Shown: positions 1 to 7,200, numbered from the stretch's first letter. The stretch: 41,897 nt of DNA from an uncultured Oscillibacter sp. (GCA_946551795.1 CAMNRF010000013.1:1-41897), one strand, 5' to 3'. A program made the numbers and translations. The notes: generated by a model from the sequence alone, not told the origin.

Positions 1-2
1 AA

Positions 3-545
3 ATCTACATTTTTTCCTCGGCGTTTTCTGACATTTTATCACTGGCGCTGACACCCATCGGCTGGGTGGGCGATATGGCCTGGAAGGCCACCGTGGCCAC
101 CGTCACCGGCCTCATCGCCAAGGAGGAAGTGGTCAACACCTTCGGCGTGCTGTACCAGTATGCCGGCGAGGCGGACCTGATGGAGGACGCCAGCGGCATC
201 TACGCCGCCATCGGCGCGGACTTCGGCGCCATGGCCGCCTATTCCTTCATGATCTTCAACCTCCTCTGCGCCCCCTGCTTCGCCGCCATGGGCGCCATCA
301 AGCGGGAGATGAACAACGCCAGGTGGACGGCGGCGGCCATCGGCTACATGTGCGGCTTCGCCTATGTGGTGAGCCTGATCGTCTTCCAGATCGGCGGATT
401 GTTCACCGGTGAGGCGGTCTTTGGAATCGGCACCATCGCGGCGGCGGTCCTGCTGGCCGGCATCCTCTATCTGCTGTTCCGCAGGGGCTGTCAGGAGGAG
501 ACGCGGTCCCGCCGCCTGACCTCCGTGGCAGCCATGCGGCCTTGA
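3..545 (+). CDS. feoB: FeoB ferrous iron transporter, C-terminal part (cut by window start)
   Basis: The reading frame is already open at the first bases and ends at TGA 543-545, so only the last 180 or so residues are present. The block GLIAKEEVV followed by FGVLY and the later LLCAPCFAA..AIKRE are typical of the C-terminal membrane half of FeoB (compare GFIAKESVI..YTPCVAAISAVKRE in the complete FeoB at 17015-19018). At least three hydrophobic segments remain, ending in a short basic tail. FeoB is the GTP-driven inner-membrane Fe(II) importer. A Cys-rich microprotein follows 13 bases downstream, as it does after the second feoB. This is a different, longer subtype than the second copy: it has an acidic insert (EADLMEDASG) between the conserved blocks. 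The G domain lies outside the window, so integrity cannot be judged. Confidence 0.9.
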   Translation: MYIFSSAFSDILSLALTPIGWVGDMAWKATVATVTGLIAKEEVVNTFGVLYQYAGEADLMEDASGIYAAIGADFGAMAAYSFMIFNLLCAPCFAAMGAIKREMNNARWTAAAIGYMCGFAYVVSLIVFQIGGLFTGEAVFGIGTIAAAVLLAGILYLLFRRGCQEETRSRRLTSVAAMRP

Positions 546-558
546 GGAGGACAGCATC

Positions 559-708
559 ATGAACGCACTGATCGGAAACGGCGTCGTGCTGCTGGTGCTG
601 GCGGCCGCCGTGGGCCTTGCGGTCCGGTCCCTGTGGAGGTCCCACCGGTCCGGCGGGCACTGCAGCGGCGACTGCGGAAGCTGCGGCGGGTGCCGTCACG
701 GAAAATAG
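559..708 (+). CDS. FeoB-associated Cys-rich membrane microprotein
   Basis: This 49-residue protein has one hydrophobic helix (about residues 4-22, ALIGNGVVLLVLAAAVGLA), a basic stretch, and a C-terminal cluster CSGDCGSCGGC with four Cys. GAGGAGGA at 544-551 is its ribosome binding site. This arrangement (single helix, then C-x3-C-x2-C-x2-C, directly after feoB) is that of the FeoB-associated Cys-rich membrane protein family common in Clostridia. Its job is not established; a role in metal hand-off or redox sensing at FeoB is commonly supposed. It is co-transcribed with the feoB fragment upstream. A similar 41-residue protein follows the second feoB at 19031-19156. Confidence 0.85.
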   Translation: MNALIGNGVVLLVLAAAVGLAVRSLWRSHRSGGHCSGDCGSCGGCRHGK

Positions 709-756
709 AGTACGGGGCGGCGGGGACTCATGGGAAGCGGTCCCCTGCCGCAAAAA

Positions 757-792
757 AATACGGGAGATGGTGGTCTCACCATCTCCCGTATT
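757..792 (-). terminator. Rho-independent terminator of the aminotransferase gene
   Basis: A perfect 15-base-pair stem (757-771 with 778-792, loop GGTCTC) stands 5 bases beyond the aminotransferase stop. On the minus strand it is followed by the complement of an A7 run (752-758), giving the U-tract. It probably also stops transcripts coming from the feoB side, but the U-tract there is only two bases. Confidence 0.85.
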
Positions 793-796
793 CTGC

Positions 797-1978
797 TCAG
801 GCTGTCTCGATCAGCTCCCTGAACACCGGCAGGCTCCGCTGGATCATATCGTAGTCCACGCAGGTGCTGACCCGGAAGAAGTCCGGGCAGCCGAAGTCGC
901 CGCCGGGGACTACCAGGAGGTTCTTCTCCTTGGCCCGGTCGGAGAAGGCCTGGGCGTCTCCGCCGGGGGCCTGAACGAACATGTAGAAGGCCCCGGTGGG
1001 CTTGGCGCAGCGGTAGCCGTACTCCGTCAGCGCCTCGTAGAGGGCGGTGCGGTTGCGGTCGTAGGCCTTGAGGTCCGGCCGCACCGCGGCGCACCTGGCC
1101 ACCACCAGCTGCTGGAGGGAGGGGGCGCAGACGTGGCCCAGCACCCGGGCCGCCCCGGCCACGGCGGCGTAGACCCGCTCACTGTCCTCCGCCTGGTCCG
1201 GGACGCAGACGTAGCCGATGCGCTCCCCCGGCAGGGAGAGGGACTTGGAGTAGGAGTAGCAGACGATGGTATTGGGGTAGATGTTGGGGATGAAGGGGGG
1301 CACCACGCCGTCGTAGCTCAGCTCCCGGTAGGGCTCGTCCGCCAGGATGTAGATGGGGTGGCCGTACTCCCGGGACTTGCGGCTGAGGACCTCCCCCAGG
1401 CGCTCCAGGGTCTCCCGGGTGTACACCACGCCGGAGGGGTTGCAGGGGGAGTTGACGATGATGCCCTGGGTATGGGAGGTGATCCGGGCTTCCAGCTCGT
1501 CAAAGCGGATCTGGAAGGCCTCCCGGTCGGCGGGGACCGCCACGAACTTGGGGCCGTTGGCCTCCACAAAGGGGCGGTACTCGGCGAAGTAGGGGGCGAT
1601 GGCCATGATCTCCGCCCCCTCCACCGCCAGCGCCCGGATGGCGGCGATCAGCGCCGGGGCGGCGCCGCAGGTCAAAAACAGGTTCTGGGGACGGATTTTG
1701 GCGTCGCAGCGGGCGTTCAGGTCCGCCGCCACGGCGGCGCGGGCCTCGTCGCTGCCGCCGGCGGTGGTGTAGCCGTGGACGGACAGGCTGTCCCGCTCCT
1801 GAACGATGGAGACAAACGCCTCGTTCACCTCCGGCGGGGCGGGGATGGAGGGGTTGCCGATGGAGAAGTCGTAGACGTTCTCCCTCCCCACCACCTTGGC
1901 CTGCCGCAGGCCGTATTCAAAGAGCTCCCGGATGCAGGACCGCTTGGAGCCCAGGGCGTACATGGTTTCTGAGACCAT
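797..1978 (-). CDS. PLP-dependent aminotransferase, class I/II
   Basis: This 393-residue fold-type I aminotransferase is of the aspartate/alanine/LL-DAP aminotransferase kind and probably cytosolic. Visible landmarks are the substrate/PLP strand YDFSIGNPSIPAPPEV, the phosphate/ring stacking region TCGAAPAL, the conserved NSPCNPSGVVY (Asn contacting PLP), the ILADEPYREL Asp/Tyr pair, the Schiff-base lysine in SYSKSLSLPGERIGY and a C-terminal FFRVS arginine for the substrate carboxylate. Length is normal. AAGGAGAG lies 7 bases before the ATG. It has its own promoter (2027-2055) and terminator, so it appears to be a single-gene unit. The exact amino donor and acceptor cannot be read from sequence; aspartate aminotransferase-like use is the likeliest. 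Confidence 0.9.
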   Translation of the reverse strand: MVSETMYALGSKRSCIRELFEYGLRQAKVVGRENVYDFSIGNPSIPAPPEVNEAFVSIVQERDSLSVHGYTTAGGSDEARAAVAADLNARCDAKIRPQNLFLTCGAAPALIAAIRALAVEGAEIMAIAPYFAEYRPFVEANGPKFVAVPADREAFQIRFDELEARITSHTQGIIVNSPCNPSGVVYTRETLERLGEVLSRKSREYGHPIYILADEPYRELSYDGVVPPFIPNIYPNTIVCYSYSKSLSLPGERIGYVCVPDQAEDSERVYAAVAGAARVLGHVCAPSLQQLVVARCAAVRPDLKAYDRNRTALYEALTEYGYRCAKPTGAFYMFVQAPGGDAQAFSDRAKEKNLLVVPGGDFGCPDFFRVSTCVDYDMIQRSLPVFRELIETA

Positions 1979-2026
1979 TGGGTGTCACTCTCCTTTGTTG
2001 TCTGGGGTCAAAATCTGGATGGGAAA

Positions 2027-2055
2027 AGAGTACCACGGCCGAGGGCGTCTGTCAA
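2027..2055 (-). promoter_or_regulatory. Sigma-A promoter of the aminotransferase gene
   Basis: On the minus strand: TTGACA (-35, 2050-2055), 17-base spacer, TACTCT (-10, 2027-2032), about 48 bases before the start codon. Confidence 0.6.
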
Positions 2056-2056
2056 A

Positions 2057-2566
2057 TCACAATCCGAACTCCGGCGGGTAGACGACCCCGCCGCTGAGGG
2101 GCTCTGCCCCCTCCCGCAGCCGCAGGGCCATGAAGTTGGCGGAGGGGAAGCCCTCCGGGACGGTGACGCCCAGCTCCTCCGCCGGGCGGTAGCCCACCCG
2201 GGGATAGTAGTCCTCGCTTCCCAGCACGAGGATATAATCATATCCCAGGGCCCTGGCGATCCTGTGGGCCTCCCGCATCAGGGCGGTGCCCACCCCCTGC
2301 CGCTGGAACTCCGGCCTGACGGACAGCGGCGCCAGCGCCAGCACAGGGACGCCGCCCACACTGGCCCGGGTCAGCAGGATGTGGCCGGCCAGCACACCGC
2401 CCTCTTCCGCCACCAGGGCCAGCTCCGGCAGATAGGCCGGGCCCCTCCGCAGGGCCTCCACCAGGTCCTGCTCATTGCCGTCGGCGTGCTCGGCGGCGGC
2501 AAAGGCCTCCTTGACCAGCCGGTGAATCTCCGGGTAGTCCTGTTCCCGCTCCTGTCTGATCCGCAT
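2057..2566 (-). CDS. GNAT family N-acetyltransferase (YhbS-like)
   Basis: This 169-residue protein is a GNAT acetyltransferase. The acetyl-CoA binding motif A is seen as LSVRPEFQRQGVGTALM (Q/RxxGxG/A), preceded by the strand VLALAPLSV, and followed by the helix REAHRIARALGYDYILVLG and YYPRVGYRPA, the arrangement of the YhbS-like subgroup. The N-terminal IRQEREQDYPEIHRLVKEAF is the usual first helix. It transfers acetyl from acetyl-CoA to an amine on an unknown substrate. Start ATG is preceded by GAAGGAGGA. It is probably transcribed alone from 2593-2621; the aminotransferase promoter lies right after its stop codon. Confidence 0.88.
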   Translation of the reverse strand: MRIRQEREQDYPEIHRLVKEAFAAAEHADGNEQDLVEALRRGPAYLPELALVAEEGGVLAGHILLTRASVGGVPVLALAPLSVRPEFQRQGVGTALMREAHRIARALGYDYILVLGSEDYYPRVGYRPAEELGVTVPEGFPSANFMALRLREGAEPLSGGVVYPPEFGL

Positions 2567-2592
2567 AAGATGTCCTCCTTCGGGTTTTCTCC

Positions 2593-2621
2593 ATCATACC
2601 CGACGGGTCCTTGCTTTACAA
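2593..2621 (-). promoter_or_regulatory. Sigma-A promoter of the GNAT gene
   Basis: On the minus strand: TTGTAA (2616-2621), 17-base spacer, TATGAT (2593-2598), about 27 bases upstream of the ATG. Confidence 0.5.
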
Positions 2622-2769
2622 GGAAAAGATCGCTTTTTTCAGAGATCCGCAGGCCGGGTCACAGGACGATTCATCAGAATCCGTAAAGAGAGGAGCTTTC
2701 CTTGCAAAAAGCACCTCGCTAAAATACAGGTTTGTCTCTGTAAACCGTTTGGTGTGCTCAACCTGGACG

Positions 2770-3042
2770 CTATCCGCCGGAACAGCAAGGGGTGTTATAT
2801 CCAACCACGAGTGTAAGAATACCGATTGTCATGTAAATCAACGGAATGAACAGATCATTCCCGGGTCTCTTATGCGTATACGTATAGAATATAAGGAACA
2901 GCAATGACATCACACTGAATCCACATATTAAAAAAGGATAGACTATTTCCTGGCCAAGGTGCCTTGCCGCAATAGAACGAACATTTGCAATATACCAGGC
3001 AAGATATACAAACCCAGGGCAGAGCAAAAGAATTTTTTTCAC
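2770..3042 (-). CDS. Small AT-rich membrane protein, unknown function
   Basis: This 90-residue, very hydrophobic protein has a GTG start after AGGAGGAG. Three likely transmembrane helices are visible: residues about 3-20 (KILLLCPGFVYLAWYIA), 33-53 (VYPFLICGFSVMSLLFLIFY) and 66-83 (FIPLIYMTIGILTLVVG). It ends with a Cys-Cys pair (PCCSGG). I do not recognise a family. Base composition (many A/T-ending codons) differs sharply from the surrounding GC-rich genes, which suggests recent acquisition or relaxed selection. It has a good promoter (3087-3115). It lies between the GNAT gene and a Cys-rich protein on the other strand, without an obvious functional link. Confidence 0.6.
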   Translation of the reverse strand: MKKILLLCPGFVYLAWYIANVRSIAARHLGQEIVYPFLICGFSVMSLLFLIFYTYTHKRPGNDLFIPLIYMTIGILTLVVGYNTPCCSGG

Positions 3043-3086
3043 AACAAAAAAGCTCCTCCTCCCATAGATGCCGGCCTTCTGAACGC

Positions 3087-3115
3087 ATTATAGCACAGGG
3101 CAGCTGTCATATCAA
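3087..3115 (-). promoter_or_regulatory. Sigma-A promoter of the small membrane protein
   Basis: On the minus strand: TTGATA (3110-3115), 17-base spacer, perfect TATAAT (3087-3092), about 45 bases before the GTG start. Confidence 0.6.
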
Positions 3116-3188
3116 TCATATGCTTTTGCAGAAACCGCCGAAGCTGTCACCGAAGCGCATTCTTAAACGGGATGAAAAGTATCGCCGG

Positions 3189-3217
3189 TTGCGGAGGGGC
3201 GGCAGGTGTGATATGAT
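3189..3217 (+). promoter_or_regulatory. Promoter of the Cys-rich putative winged-helix gene
   Basis: TTGCGG (3189-3194), 17-base spacer, TATGAT (3212-3217), with an AT-rich start region and a leader of about 50 bases. Confidence 0.5.
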
Positions 3218-3274
3218 AAGAATAGAAATATATTCGACAGGGCAAGCTGGAGAACACACAGAGGAGGGTCGGAC

Positions 3275-3655
3275 ATGGGCTGCGGAACATCGGATTGCGG
3301 AAGTTGCGGCGGGTGCGGCTCCTGCGGGGGCGGCTGCCGCCGGGAGATCGTGCTGACGCCCCCGGAGGCGGCGCTGCTGCTGCGGCTGGGGGAGGTGGCC
3401 TTCCTGCCAGCGGCCCGCCGGAAAGGCAGTGAGACGCCCATCTATCTGGAGGAGGCGGACTACTCCCCCGAGGAGTGCGGCGAGGCCCTGGCTTGGCTGC
3501 AATTGAAGGGGCTGGTCAGTCTGGACTATGACCTGCCTCTGGTGAATTTCGACTACGCGGCCTACGGAGAGGATCTCCTCCACGGCAGCGCCGCCCTCAC
3601 CGCCGCCGGACAGGAGGCGGTGGAGGTGCTGGAACTACAGGGAACAGGCGAATAA
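3275..3655 (+). CDS. Cys-rich N-terminal protein with probable winged-helix body
   Basis: This 126-residue protein starts with six Cys in 21 residues (C3, C8, C11, C14, C17, C21) in C-x2-C repeats with Gly and Ser between. The repeats resemble the tails of the two FeoB-associated microproteins in this window. The rest (about 25-120: LTPPEAALLLRLGEV.., YSPEECGEALAWLQLKGLVSLDYDLP.., LTAAGQEAVEVL) reads like a winged-helix domain: helix, turn, recognition-like helix, wing and final helix. FeoC, a small winged-helix protein with a Cys cluster, is a possible functional analogue, but that is inference. AGAGGAGGG precedes the ATG. It stands as a single-gene unit between a promoter and a terminator, 2.6 kb from the feoB fragment. 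Confidence 0.7.
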   Translation: MGCGTSDCGSCGGCGSCGGGCRREIVLTPPEAALLLRLGEVAFLPAARRKGSETPIYLEEADYSPEECGEALAWLQLKGLVSLDYDLPLVNFDYAAYGEDLLHGSAALTAAGQEAVEVLELQGTGE

Positions 3656-3663
3656 AAACAGCA

Positions 3664-3693
3664 AGCGGAGCGCCGGAAATCCGGCGCTCCGCT
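3664..3693. terminator. Bidirectional terminator between convergent genes
   Basis: A 14-base-pair perfect stem (3664-3677 with 3680-3693) lies between the end of the Cys-rich gene and the end of the alcohol dehydrogenase gene. The two-base loop implies that the innermost pairs open. The downstream bases are T-rich (GATCTTT) on the plus strand; the minus side has the complement of AATAAAAACA. Confidence 0.75.
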
Positions 3694-3708
3694 GATCTTT
3701 GGGGAAAC

Positions 3709-4896
3709 TCAGAAGCACTTGCGGTAGATAGCCTCCTCGGCCTCCAGGTCGAAGGGATAGTAGGCGTTGGTCATCAGGCGCTGCTGGTTGGCCTCCACGG
3801 ACAACGGGAAGGCCTTGAAGTCCGCCTCGGTGAAACCGCAGTCCCGCAGGGGGCGCAGGGGCAGAATCCGCTGGAGCAGGGCGTTCAGCTCGGGAATGGC
3901 GTCCTTGGCCTCGCAGCCCAGAATGCGGGCCACCAGCTCCTTGAAACGCATGATCTCGCCGTCGGGGTTCTTCTCGTCGTAGTAGTCCAGGATGGCGCCG
4001 AAGAGCATATAGTTGCTCTCGCCGTGGGCCACGTGGTAAGTGCCGCCCAGGGGGAAGCTCATGCCGTGGACCGGGCCGCAGCCGGCCTTCAGGAAGGCGA
4101 TGCCGGCGTAGAAGCTGGCGGTCACAAACTCGTCCAGATACTCAAAGCGCGCGTCCTGACCCTTCTCGTCAATGAGCTTGAAGCCCTTGAGGATCACGTC
4201 CATGGCCTTCTCGGAGAAGAGCTCGCTGGTCATGGTCTTGCGGTGGGGGCTCAGGAAGGACTCGGTGGCGTGGACCAGCGCGTCGATGGCGGAGCAGGCG
4301 AAGGGCTTATAGGGCAGGGTCTTGATGAGGTCGGGGATCAGGCAGACCTTGTTGGGGATGATGTCGTCGGACACCAGGCCCAGCTTGGTCTCGCCGCCGG
4401 TGAGCACGCCGTCCTTCTCGTCCTTGACGATGGCCACGGAGATGTTGGTGCACTCGCTGCCAGTGCCGCAGGTGGTGGGGATGGCGATGACGTCCTTCTC
4501 ATGCTGGACGGGGAAACGCTTGAAATACAGGTTGTGCACGGTGTCGGGCCGCTTGCAGCCCAGCAGCTTGCACAGGTCCATGATGGCGCCGCCGCCCACG
4601 GCGATGACCCGGTCATAGCTGTCATAGGGGATGGCGTCGTACATGATCTGGATCATTTCCTCGCTGGGCTCGCCGGCGCCGAACTTCTCCTGGAACACAA
4701 ACTGGCACTTGAGGCCGAGGTCCTTCATGAAGGGGGTGTAGATGAACTCGTTGGTCAGCACCACGTCCCGGTCGTTCAGCTTGAACTCCTCCGCCATGGC
4801 GGCGAAGGTATCGAACTTGTACACGGTGGGGGCGAAGATGATCTCCCGCTTGTCGGCCATCAGAGCGGCGGAAAAAGCGTCCATTTTCTGAGCCAT
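3709..4896 (-). CDS. Iron-type alcohol dehydrogenase, 4-hydroxybutyrate dehydrogenase-like
   Basis: This 395-residue group III (Fe) alcohol dehydrogenase interconverts an aldehyde and an alcohol with NAD(P). The nucleotide loop VIAVGGGAIMD, the PTTCGTGSE block, the metal ligands Asp/His in CSAIDALVHATESF and two His in GPVHGMSFPLGG..HVAHGE are all present. Several blocks (VYKFDT, VLTNEF, FQEKFGAGEPS, GGTYHVAHGESNY) recall, from memory, 4-hydroxybutyrate dehydrogenase of Clostridium kluyveri, so succinate semialdehyde or a related short polar aldehyde is a reasonable guess. The ATG at 4896 is chosen because AAGGAG sits 10 bases upstream; an in-frame TTG at 4905 would abut that site. Upstream lies a 350-base structured non-coding stretch and then the split transketolase, on the same strand. 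The proximity suggests a shared carbohydrate-derived aldehyde, which is inference. Confidence 0.9.
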   Translation of the reverse strand: MAQKMDAFSAALMADKREIIFAPTVYKFDTFAAMAEEFKLNDRDVVLTNEFIYTPFMKDLGLKCQFVFQEKFGAGEPSEEMIQIMYDAIPYDSYDRVIAVGGGAIMDLCKLLGCKRPDTVHNLYFKRFPVQHEKDVIAIPTTCGTGSECTNISVAIVKDEKDGVLTGGETKLGLVSDDIIPNKVCLIPDLIKTLPYKPFACSAIDALVHATESFLSPHRKTMTSELFSEKAMDVILKGFKLIDEKGQDARFEYLDEFVTASFYAGIAFLKAGCGPVHGMSFPLGGTYHVAHGESNYMLFGAILDYYDEKNPDGEIMRFKELVARILGCEAKDAIPELNALLQRILPLRPLRDCGFTEADFKAFPLSVEANQQRLMTNAYYPFDLEAEEAIYRKCF

Positions 4897-4905
4897 TGCT
4901 ATCAA

Positions 4906-5268
4906 TCTCCTTAATTAAAGTTTAGGTCAAGCCTCGCGTGCCCCGAAGGGGTATTTCAAAGGCTTGCGGGGGTGCAAGGGGCGGCGCCCCCTGCGGGTCA
5001 GCCGCAAAACGGCTGATCGTCAAACCAGCGCCTGTCCGGCCAAGCCGGACACAGCGGAAACAAAGCAGCGCACCAGGGGTATTCGCAGGAGCTCTGCCTC
5101 TGCACCCCGCCACACGGGGCCCCCGCCGCAAAGCAAAGCGAAGCGTTTGCGGCGGGGAGAGGAGGGGGAAACGGAACTGAGCGGAGCTTTCGGCCCTAGC
5201 CGGAAGCGCAGCGGTGGAGTTTCCTCCGACGAGGCGCCCCTGGACCCGCCAGCTGCGGCTTCGCCGCA
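4906..5268. repeat. Non-coding stretch dense in inverted repeats (possible dispersed intergenic element)
   Basis: These 363 bases between transketolase and the alcohol dehydrogenase hold no convincing gene; open frames on both strands lack ribosome binding sites and are low-complexity. Several hairpins can be seen. CCCCGCCGCAAA (5121-5132) pairs with TTTGCGGCGGGG (5146-5157), a 12-base-pair perfect stem. TGTCCGG..CCGGACA lies around 5032-5050, CAGCCG..CGGCTG around 4998-5014, and GCGGCTTCGCCGC just after the transketolase stop. The last could end the transketolase transcript. The texture (GC-rich with short stems) is like repeated intergenic elements of this bacterial group; only a genome search can show copies. 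Confidence 0.5.
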
Positions 5269-6240
5269 TTACTTACGGGCAATCGCCTTCTTCACGGCCT
5301 CCACGATATTGGCCGCCCGCAGGCCGTAGGTATCCATCAGGAAGTCCTGGGGACCCACCTGGCCGAACTCATCCTGCACGCCCACGAACTCCTGCACCGT
5401 CGGGCAGTTCCGCGCCAGGCAGTTGGCCACCACAGACCCAAGACCGCAGCAGGTGTTGTGGTTCTCCGCCGTGACAATGGCCCCGGTCTCCTTCGCGGCC
5501 TTGATAACCAGCTCCTCGTCCAGGGGCTTCCAGGTGAACATATCGATCACCCGGACACTGATCCCCTCACTCTGGAGGGCCTCGTAGGCTTTCAGGCTCT
5601 CGTCCACCATGATGCCGGAGGTGATGATGGCGGCCTGGTCCGCGCCGCTCTCGTGGAGCACCACGCCCTTGCCGATCTCGAACTCGCTGCCCTCGCCGTA
5701 GACCTGGACGATGCCCTTGCGGACGAAGCGGGTGAAGCTCACGCCCTCCACATTCACAAGGCCCCGGGTCACGCTGGCCAGCTGGTCGTAGTCCGCCGGG
5801 TCCAGCACGGTGGTCCCGGGGATGGAGAGGTACATGGCGGCGTCCTCCAGGGGCATGTGGGTGCCGCCGTTGAAGGCGGCGGTGACGCCGGCGTCGCTGC
5901 CCAGCACCCGGACACTCAGGCCGGCGTAGGCGGCGGACATATAGATCTGGTCATAGCAGCGGCGGGAGGAGAAGGTGCCGAAGGAGTGGAAGAAGACCTT
6001 CTTCCCCGTGGCGGCCAGGCCCGCGGCCACGCCCGCGGCGTTGCCCTCGGCGATGCCGGCCTCAAAGGCCCGCTCGGGATAGTTTTTCCGCAGCTGCTTG
6101 GTATTGATGCAGCCCATCAGATCGCAGTCCACGTAGACGATGCTCTTGTCCTCGGCCATCAGCTCGTTCAGGGTCAGAGCCAGGCCGTCCCGGCAGGCCC
6201 GGGAGTCCTTTTCATGCTTGCCGATCAGTTTCACATTCAT
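5269..6240 (-). CDS. Transketolase, C-terminal subunit (pyrimidine-binding and C domains)
   Basis: This 323-residue second half of a split transketolase has the Pyr domain first (DGLALTLNELMAEDKSIVYVDCDLMG.., then the glutamate-containing ERAFEAGIAEGNAAGVAAGLA, whose Glu activates ThDP) and the C-terminal domain after about residue 190 (IITSGIMVDESLKAYEAL..IDMFTWKPLD). With the N-terminal subunit (6256-7089) it should form the heteromeric enzyme moving two-carbon ketol units between sugar phosphates. The ATG at 6240 is chosen because AAAGGAGGG lies 9 bases upstream; the in-frame GTG at 6249 would touch it. The ribosome binding site overlaps the stop of the upstream subunit, so the two are translationally linked. 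Split transketolases serve the pentose phosphate route but also apiose and sulfoquinovose pathways, so the donor here is open. Confidence 0.92.
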   Translation of the reverse strand: MNVKLIGKHEKDSRACRDGLALTLNELMAEDKSIVYVDCDLMGCINTKQLRKNYPERAFEAGIAEGNAAGVAAGLAATGKKVFFHSFGTFSSRRCYDQIYMSAAYAGLSVRVLGSDAGVTAAFNGGTHMPLEDAAMYLSIPGTTVLDPADYDQLASVTRGLVNVEGVSFTRFVRKGIVQVYGEGSEFEIGKGVVLHESGADQAAIITSGIMVDESLKAYEALQSEGISVRVIDMFTWKPLDEELVIKAAKETGAIVTAENHNTCCGLGSVVANCLARNCPTVQEFVGVQDEFGQVGPQDFLMDTYGLRAANIVEAVKKAIARK

Positions 6241-6255
6241 CTCTCTCACCCTCCT

Positions 6256-7089
6256 TTAAGCGTTCCGCGCGGCTTCCAGCTCTTTTTCAGAGGCCGCGAT
6301 GGCCTCCTGCCACTGCTCCTCATTGGGCTGGGAGGAGTGGTCGTGCTTGGGCTCGGCGAAGGTGGCGCCCTTGCCCTTGCTGGTGTTCAGCACGATGCAG
6401 CTGGGCACGCCCTTGGTCTCTTTCGCCTTCTGGATGGCGTCATAGATGGCTTTCACATCGTGGCCGTCCACCACCTGGGTGTGCAGGCCGAAGCCCTCGG
6501 CCTTTTTGGCCAGACTGCCGTGGGCCAGGATGTCGTCGGTGGGGCCGTCCAGCTGATAGCCGTTGTTGTCGATGAAGTAGATGATGTTGTCCAGCTTGTG
6601 GGCGCAGGCGAAGTGGAAGGCCTCCCAGACCTGGCCCTCGTCGGCCTCGCCGTCGCCGATGACGCAGTAGACGTAGTTGTCCCGGCCGTCGATCCGGTTG
6701 CCCAGAGCCGCGCCGGTGGCGGTGGAGGCACCCTGGCCCAGGGAGCCGGTGGTCAGGTCCACGCCGGGGGTGAGCTTGCGGTCCGTGTGGCTGGGGAATT
6801 TGGTGCCGGGCTGGTTCAGGGTGTAGGCCTCCTCCATGGGGTAGAAGCCCATCAGGCCGAAGGTGGCGTAGGCCACCGGGCCCGCGTGGCCCTTGCTGAG
6901 CACCAGCCAGTCCCGGTCCTCCCAGCGGGGATTCTTGGGGTCGAACTTCATGACCTCGCCGTACAGCACGGCCATCAGGTCCGCCAGGTCCATGGACCCG
7001 CCCACATGGCCGAAGCCCCGGCTGTGGATGACCTTCAGCGTCTCCAGCCGGATCTCCGCCGCCAGTACCTTGAGATTTTTTTCGTTCAT
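6256..7089 (-). CDS. Transketolase, N-terminal subunit (ThDP diphosphate-binding domain)
   Basis: This 277-residue N-terminal half carries the ThDP/Mg motif GDGEADEGQVWEA..DNNGYQLDG (GDG-x26-31-N type), the conserved SRGFGHVGGSMDLADL near the start, SKGHAGP, and the GSLGQGAS loop. The start at 7089 (MNEKNLKV) matches the family N-terminus and has a GGAAGAGAG purine run upstream; longer in-frame starts add a low-complexity tail. It is the first gene of a two-gene unit behind the promoter at 7240-7269, and its leader carries a perfect inverted repeat (7177-7200). The partner subunit follows after 15 bases. It lies beside the permuted phosphoglycerate mutase, but a terminator separates the two transcription units. 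Confidence 0.92.
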   Translation of the reverse strand: MNEKNLKVLAAEIRLETLKVIHSRGFGHVGGSMDLADLMAVLYGEVMKFDPKNPRWEDRDWLVLSKGHAGPVAYATFGLMGFYPMEEAYTLNQPGTKFPSHTDRKLTPGVDLTTGSLGQGASTATGAALGNRIDGRDNYVYCVIGDGEADEGQVWEAFHFACAHKLDNIIYFIDNNGYQLDGPTDDILAHGSLAKKAEGFGLHTQVVDGHDVKAIYDAIQKAKETKGVPSCIVLNTSKGKGATFAEPKHDHSSQPNEEQWQEAIAASEKELEAARNA

Positions 7090-7176
7090 CAGCTCTCTCT
7101 TCCTTTCCATGTTTTGCCGCCTGCCGCACCGCGGGTCCCGCCGGGGCACGGAGCCGGTCAGAGCAGGACTTCCCGG

Positions 7177-7200
7177 AAACTGTGTGCGTTCACACAGTTT
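7177..7200. promoter_or_regulatory. Perfect inverted repeat in the transketolase leader (operator or RNA hairpin)
   Basis: AAACTGTGTG (7177-7186) and CACACAGTTT (7191-7200) form a 10-base-pair perfect repeat with a 4-base gap, about 35-60 bases downstream of the predicted transcription start of the transketolase genes. It could be a regulator-binding site or an mRNA hairpin. It does not match the AAACGTTT sites of the LacI regulon. Confidence 0.5.

Noticed and set aside
617-1972. A 451-codon open frame antisense to the aminotransferase gene
   Set aside because: Its protein is Gly/Val/Ala/His-rich low complexity, has no ribosome binding site, and is the usual antisense shadow of a GC-rich gene.
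3709-7089. Assignment of a sulfoquinovose transketolase pathway
   Set aside because: Split transketolase plus aldehyde reductase fits in outline, but the sulfo-sugar isomerases, sulfoquinovosidase and exporter are not in the window.
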